Assembly: GCA_016873995.1 (NCBI GenBank)
Contig: VGVR01000002.1
Span: 119,135-183,134, forward strand
DNA from: Gemmatimonadota bacterium
Lineage (GTDB): Bacteria; Gemmatimonadota; Gemmatimonadetes; Longimicrobiales; Gaopeijiaceae
DNA: 64,000 bases
Direction: 5' to 3'
Below, one piece after another: positions 57,583-64,000 of this stretch; position 1 is the first letter of the stretch, and every line of letters starts with the position of its first letter. Position numbers and translations under genes: made by a program. The notes below the pieces were generated by a model. That model saw only the letters and a program-made list of their open reading frames with translations, was not told where the DNA came from and made no database searches.

Positions 57583-59034
57583 ATGACGTCCCCCACGGAA
57601 GGCGCCGCGCGCAGCGAACTCGAGCTGCCACGAGACGAGATGTTGGCCCTCGCCCAGAAGGCCGCCGAGCTCATCGTCCACCGCCTGGAGCACCTGGCAT
57701 ACGAGCCTGCCTGGCGCGGTGGAACGCGCGCCGAGCTGGAGGCGCTCCTGCGGGAGCCGCCTCCGGAAGAGGGCCGTCCGGCGCTCGAGGTGATCGAACG
57801 CGCCGCCCAGGAGATCCTGCCGTTCGCCTGTCGCGTCGACCACCCGCGCTTCTTCGCGTTCGTGCCGTCGTCGGCCACGTGGCCAGGGGTGCTGGCGGAT
57901 TTCCTGTGTGCCGGGCACAACACCTTCCAGGGCACTTGGTTGGGGGCGAGCGGACCCAGTCAGCTCGAGCTGGTCGTGCTCGACTGGTTCCGCGATTGGA
58001 TCGGATACCCGGAGACCGCGAGCGGGCTCTTCACGAGTGGCGGATCGGCTGCGAGTCTGGATGCGTTCGTAGCGGCGCGCGAAGCGGCTGGCGCGCCCGA
58101 GCGTGCGACGGTCTACATGAGCGATCAGAGCCATTCGGCGCTCAGCCGCGCAGCCACGATCGTGGGCATCCGCCCGGAGTGCGTCAGGAAAGTGCGGAGC
58201 GATGGGTACTTCCGTATGGACATGGGGAGGCTGGCTGAGATGGTCGCCGCCGACCGCGCCGCGGGCTTCAACCCCATCGCCGTGTGTGCGAACGGCGGCG
58301 CGACCAACACCGGGGCCGTCGACCCGTTGGGGGCCATGGCCGATTTCTGCGAGGCCCAGCGCATCTGGTTCCATGTGGACGCAGCGTACGGTGGCTTCGC
58401 CATACTCACGGAGAAGGGGAAGAAAGCCCTGGAGGGGATCGAGCGGGCCGACTCGATCGCCGTGGACGCGCACAAGTGGCTCTTCCAACCGTTCGAGGCC
58501 GGCTGCCTCATGGTGAAAGACATCCGCCGGCTGGAGGCCGCGTTCTCCGTTCAGCCCGAATACCTGCAAGACACCCAGTTCGGCCGCGAGCACCCGAACT
58601 TCAGCGACCGTGGGCTGCAGCTGACACGCTCGTTCCGTGCTCTCAAGGTGTGGATGTCGATCCAGACGTTCGGCCTGGCGGCCTTTCGGCGCTCGGTGGC
58701 CAAGGGGATCCAGCTCGCGGAGGAAGCCGAGGAGTACGTGCGCGCTTCCGAGTGGCTCCAGATCGCCAACCCGGCTTCACTCGGCGTGGTCTGCTTCCGC
58801 TTCAACCCGCGCGACTCGGGCTATTCACACGAGTACCTCGAACAGATCAACAAGAAGGTGCAGGCGCGCGTGATCGAGACGGCTGTGGCCATGACGTCCT
58901 CCACGAGCCTGCGCGGGATCTACTCGCTGCGCTTCTGCATCCTGAACCATCACACCACCTGGCAGGACGTGCTGGGCACGCTCCAGGCCATCGAACGCTT
59001 CGGGCTCGAGGCGGTGGCGAGCACCGCGAAGTGA
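57583..59034 (+). CDS. PLP-dependent amino acid decarboxylase
   Basis: This 483-residue group II decarboxylase is similar to aromatic-L-amino-acid decarboxylase. Motifs are HPRFFAFVPSSATWPGVLADFL, LFTSGGSAASLDAFVAARE, ANGGATNTGAVDPL, HVDAAYGGFA and AVDAHKWLFQPFEAGC with PLP lysine K298. It would make an amine from an L-amino acid (Tyr, Trp, Phe or DOPA) in the cytoplasm. Substrate is not certain. Its stop overlaps the CPBP gene's GTG by four bases. Confidence 0.88.
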   Translation: MTSPTEGAARSELELPRDEMLALAQKAAELIVHRLEHLAYEPAWRGGTRAELEALLREPPPEEGRPALEVIERAAQEILPFACRVDHPRFFAFVPSSATWPGVLADFLCAGHNTFQGTWLGASGPSQLELVVLDWFRDWIGYPETASGLFTSGGSAASLDAFVAAREAAGAPERATVYMSDQSHSALSRAATIVGIRPECVRKVRSDGYFRMDMGRLAEMVAADRAAGFNPIAVCANGGATNTGAVDPLGAMADFCEAQRIWFHVDAAYGGFAILTEKGKKALEGIERADSIAVDAHKWLFQPFEAGCLMVKDIRRLEAAFSVQPEYLQDTQFGREHPNFSDRGLQLTRSFRALKVWMSIQTFGLAAFRRSVAKGIQLAEEAEEYVRASEWLQIANPASLGVVCFRFNPRDSGYSHEYLEQINKKVQARVIETAVAMTSSTSLRGIYSLRFCILNHHTTWQDVLGTLQAIERFGLEAVASTAK

Positions 59035-59849
59035 CTCCGGCGACCGACCGCGCCGCCCTCCCGCGAGCGGTGAAGATCGTGGGCGGGGTCGGCGCGATCC
59101 TCTTCTGGGTCGTGCTGCAGGCGCTGCTCGCGGTCGGAACGCCGGTCGCGGATGCGCTCTTGCTCGCGGTGCTCTTCGTGGCGGTGCCCGTGATCGGTGC
59201 GGCGCAGCTTCCCCTCGTCGAAGGCGTTCGCGTGGAGCGGCTTCGAGCCTATTGGGGCTCGATCGCCGCGCTCTGGCTGCTCGGCTCGGCTGCGTGGTTG
59301 GTCGGGACTCGGACCAGCGGACCCGCGGGCGTCGGCTTGGTGGCGCTGCCGGTCGTGAACCTCCTCGTGTGGACGCTCGGGCTTACGCTGGGCGCCCTGC
59401 TCATCATGTTCGTGTTCCGCCAAGTGGCTGGGTGGCTGGATGCGAAGGAGAGCCCCCTGCTGCGTGACCTCCTGCCGAGCACGGAGCGAGAGAAGGGTGT
59501 CTTCGCGCTGCTCTCGGTGGCGGCGGGCGTGGGGGAGGAGCTCGCGTACCGCGGCTACTCGTTGCCGTTGGTGGCATCGCTGCTCGGCTTGCCCGCAGCA
59601 TTCGTGCTCACGTCCGTGGTGTTCGGCGCGCTGCACGCCTATCAGGGGCTACTCGGCACGGTGCGCACGGCCCTCATGGGCGCTTTGCTCGCCTGGGGGT
59701 TCATGGCATCTGGAAGCCTGTGGCCGGCGATCCTGGCCCACATCGCGATCGATCTGGTTGCGGGCATCGTCCTGGGCGAGAGGCTCCTGCCACCCCTGGC
59801 GTCCAGCGGGGTAGCGGTTGCGCCCCACGCACCCGCCAACGAGAGGTGA
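59031..59849 (+). CDS. CPBP-family intramembrane metalloprotease
   Basis: This 272-residue protein has about eight membrane helices and the CPBP (Abi/Rce1) motifs: GVGEELAYRGYSLPL (EExxxR), FGALHAYQG (FxxxH) and HIAIDLVAG (third His motif). It should cleave peptides within the membrane. The GTG start overlaps the decarboxylase stop. The combination with a decarboxylase is not a known pair. Confidence 0.85.
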   Translation: MTPATDRAALPRAVKIVGGVGAILFWVVLQALLAVGTPVADALLLAVLFVAVPVIGAAQLPLVEGVRVERLRAYWGSIAALWLLGSAAWLVGTRTSGPAGVGLVALPVVNLLVWTLGLTLGALLIMFVFRQVAGWLDAKESPLLRDLLPSTEREKGVFALLSVAAGVGEELAYRGYSLPLVASLLGLPAAFVLTSVVFGALHAYQGLLGTVRTALMGALLAWGFMASGSLWPAILAHIAIDLVAGIVLGERLLPPLASSGVAVAPHAPANER

Positions 59850-59856
59850 GAGGTCC

Positions 59857-60270
59857 ATGGAGGTCGACTTGGCATTGCTCGCGGACGCCGCAACCATAGA
59901 CGGCTCCGGCAAGCTGAATATCCTCGGGATCTTCGATCGGCTCACCACCACCGCCTTCCCGACGCGCCATCCGCGCCTGAGCCTCGTGCTCCGGTTCGCG
60001 GCCGGGCTCGACGAGGTGGGGCGCCATCAGGTCGGCATCGCGCTGAAGGGCCCGGACGGGAAGGAGCTGGTGCGCATCGATGGCGAGATGAACCTGGCCC
60101 CCGGACCGAGTGGCGCGGGCGGCGCGGTCCTCGTGCCCCACGTCCTGAACATGGACGGGCTCATCTTCCCCGGCCCCGGCCGGTATGCGTTCGACGTGCG
60201 CGTCGACGGCGTCCACCACGTGTCGATCCCCTTGGGCGTCCACGGCCCGGAGAGCTCGGCGAGGGCGTAG
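59857..60270 (+). CDS. DUF6941-like small protein
   Basis: This 137-residue protein starts MEVDLALLADAATIDGSGKLNILGIFDRL and matches the DUF6941 pattern, whose role is unknown. It has a beta-sandwich profile (PRLSLVLRFAAGL, YAFDVRVDGVHHVSIPL). ATG 59857 has GAGAGG upstream; the frame extension to 59818 lies in the CPBP gene. Seven bases separate it from that gene, so it is probably in the same operon. Confidence 0.7.
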   Translation: MEVDLALLADAATIDGSGKLNILGIFDRLTTTAFPTRHPRLSLVLRFAAGLDEVGRHQVGIALKGPDGKELVRIDGEMNLAPGPSGAGGAVLVPHVLNMDGLIFPGPGRYAFDVRVDGVHHVSIPLGVHGPESSARA

Positions 60271-60393
60271 CCATTGGGGTTTCGGCGCGTCCGGCCCCCC
60301 CTGGCGCCCTCCGTCGAAACGCTTGACCGAAACCGGGTGCCGGGGCGATAGGTAGAAACAGATGGGTAGGGTGGTGGACCCCCCGGAGCGACC

Positions 60394-60819
60394 GTGATTC
60401 TGCGCTGCAACTACGAAGAGGTGGAAGCCCTCAGGGCCGGCGCGCGCGCGTTGCTCGAACGGACGGACGACGCCTCGCCCGCCGCGGTCTTGGCGCCTCC
60501 GCAGAGTCGCGCCCGCGTGGAGGCACTGCTTCCACGCCTGGAGGGCGACCTCTCCCTGTACACACTCGACGAGCTGCGCGGTGTTCAGGCCGGAATCGAT
60601 GCGATCGTCGAGTACCTGCGGGAGGAGATGGAGTCCGCGGTCCTCGCGACGCACGCCGCCGACGAGTCGGCGGTGAACGCCTACTTCGCGTTCTCCCACG
60701 GCTTCACGGTGCTCAACCGCGTCGGCCAGATCGCCGAAGAGATGGAGGCGATCATCGAGCTGGTGACGGGCGACGCGACCTCGCCAGCGGTGGCGCGGAG
60801 CTTCCGCTTCCCGGACTGA
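60394..60819 (+). CDS. hypothetical helical protein
   Basis: This 141-residue protein starts at GTG 60394 (GGAG eight bases upstream). It is mostly helical with an acidic centre (LDELRGVQAGIDAIVEYLREEME) and a conserved-looking YFAFSHGFTVLNRVGQIAEEMEAIIELV. No domain recognised. It lies before gyrA with a weak hairpin between. Confidence 0.6.
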   Translation: MILRCNYEEVEALRAGARALLERTDDASPAAVLAPPQSRARVEALLPRLEGDLSLYTLDELRGVQAGIDAIVEYLREEMESAVLATHAADESAVNAYFAFSHGFTVLNRVGQIAEEMEAIIELVTGDATSPAVARSFRFPD

Positions 60820-60825
60820 GGGGAG

Positions 60826-60845
60826 CCGACGCGTCTCTTCGTCGG
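60826..60845 (+). terminator. weak hairpin between hypothetical gene and gyrA
   Basis: CCGACG (60826-60831) pairs with CGTCGG (60840-60845) across an 8-base loop, followed by TTCCT. The stem is only 6 base pairs. Confidence 0.35.
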
Positions 60846-60968
60846 TTCCTCGTGGTTCTCCGCCGTGCCCCTTTCCCGGCGCATTGCGCGCGGCGCTCGC
60901 TTGCTTCCCCCCTGACGAAATGAGAAGCTAGCGCGACCGCGTCCCACGACAGCCCGCCCGGAGACGGC

Positions 60969-63472
<2,504 letters not shown>

Positions 63473-63473
<1 letters not shown>

Positions 63474-64000
63474 TGCGCTTCTTGGTACTCGGCGCCGGCG
63501 CGCAGGGCTCGGCGTGCGCGCTGGATCTCGCGCGCACCGCGGGCGTGTCGCGTGTGGTCCTGGGCGACCTCGACCCCAGCAGGCCGCGCGACTTCCTCCG
63601 GCCCTACGTCGGCAAGTCGATCGAGATGCGCGTGATCGATGCTTCAGCCGCGGGCGAGGTGCGCTCAGCCATGAGAGACGTGGACGCCGTGGCGTGCGCG
63701 CTCCCGTACTACTTCAACGCGCCCATGACCCGACTCGCCATCGAGTGCGGCGTGCACTTCTGCGACCTCGGCGGCAACACCGACATCGTCGACAAGCAGG
63801 TGGCGATGGGACCCGAGGCCGAGGCCGCGGGCGTGTCGGTCGTGCCTGACTGCGGGTTGGCTCCTGGCATGGTGAACATTCTCGCGCAGGGCGGCATCGA
63901 CGGGATGGACTCGGTCGATTCGGTGAGGATGCTCGTGGGTGGTCTTCCGCAGAATCCGCGTCCGCCCCTCAACTACCAGGTCGTGTACTCGCTCGAAGGC
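63473..64000 (+). CDS. saccharopine dehydrogenase-like protein, N-terminal part
   Basis: The frame starts MRFLVLGAGAQGSACALDLAR and is open to the window's end (176 codons). It has the NAD(P)-binding Rossmann motif GAGAQGSACA. It also has ACALPYYFNAPMTRLAIECGVHFCDLGGNTD and VVPDCGLAPGMVNILA, as in saccharopine dehydrogenase-like oxidoreductases (Lys9 type). The ATG overlaps the gyrA stop by one base. Reaction and full length cannot be judged. Confidence 0.85.

Noticed and set aside
57247..58593. 448-residue minus frame including the small gene at 57247
   Set aside because: Only the last 105 codons look protein-like; the rest is antisense to the PLP decarboxylase.

Overview
The window comes from a high-GC Gram-negative bacterium. 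The best guess is a member of Gemmatimonadota or a close relative. The reasons are a SusC/SusD pair next to several secreted proteins that carry only a TonB plug domain (including the EVYxG...EFN...CG signature common in that phylum), an S46 dipeptidyl-peptidase, a secreted PIG-L deacetylase, a DUF5916 outer-membrane protein, and many one- to four-base stop/start overlaps. This assignment is inference; there is no rRNA gene in the window to test it.

Layout. 1-4591: a tightly packed housekeeping operon (selA end, gmhB-like phosphatase, A-type Fe-S carrier, MBL hydrolase, purN, purH). 4763-8586: a secreted S46 peptidase and a secreted haem/copper monooxygenase-like protein. 8695-8778: tRNA-Ser(UGA), followed by an integrated element (about 8779-16050). 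The element has a tyrosine recombinase, a DNA-binding protein, a zinc-ribbon/AAA replication ATPase, small and large terminase subunits, an AlpA-like protein and an XRE repressor. It has no portal, capsid or tail gene. Seven of its genes (11086-15515) form one chain with overlapping stops and starts, and a pair of TGCCAACG boxes at identical 12-base spacing lies near each end. I regard this as the most interesting system in the window: a minimal, terminase-bearing, capsid-less element resembling a phage satellite.

16136-26465: nutrient uptake and envelope genes (SusC, SusD, TPR lipoprotein, TonB-like protein, matrixin-like protease, two plug-only proteins). 26618-33038: pyruvate carboxylase, a secreted MBL enzyme coupled to a haloacid dehalogenase with a twin-arginine signal, and a CurA-type reductase. 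33091-36550: another plug-type protein and a DUF5916 barrel protein. 36678-41229: a complete BMP-type nucleoside ABC transporter. Its last stop codon lies inside a tandem array of 60-base repeats (41227-41550). 41612-46128: PIG-L deacetylase and a sodium:solute symporter with a tiny upstream membrane peptide.

46311-49890 is a damaged stretch: a DUF4188 gene with an in-frame amber codon, a 6-phosphofructokinase gene with both an early TGA and a one-base frameshift, and a point at about 49623 where two genes that have both lost their 5' parts meet head to head. Either real decay and rearrangement or assembly error could explain it. 49951-60819 holds DUF418, NHL, HupE/UreJ, a truncated caspase-like protein, MBL, a SufT-like protein, a PLP decarboxylase, a CPBP protease and small conserved proteins. 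60969-64000: gyrA, with isoleucine at the quinolone-critical serine position, and the start of a saccharopine dehydrogenase-like gene.

The only stretch of more than 300 bases without a gene is 41230-41611, which is mostly the tandem repeat. Other gaps are short and hold terminators, promoter-like boxes or nothing I can recognise.
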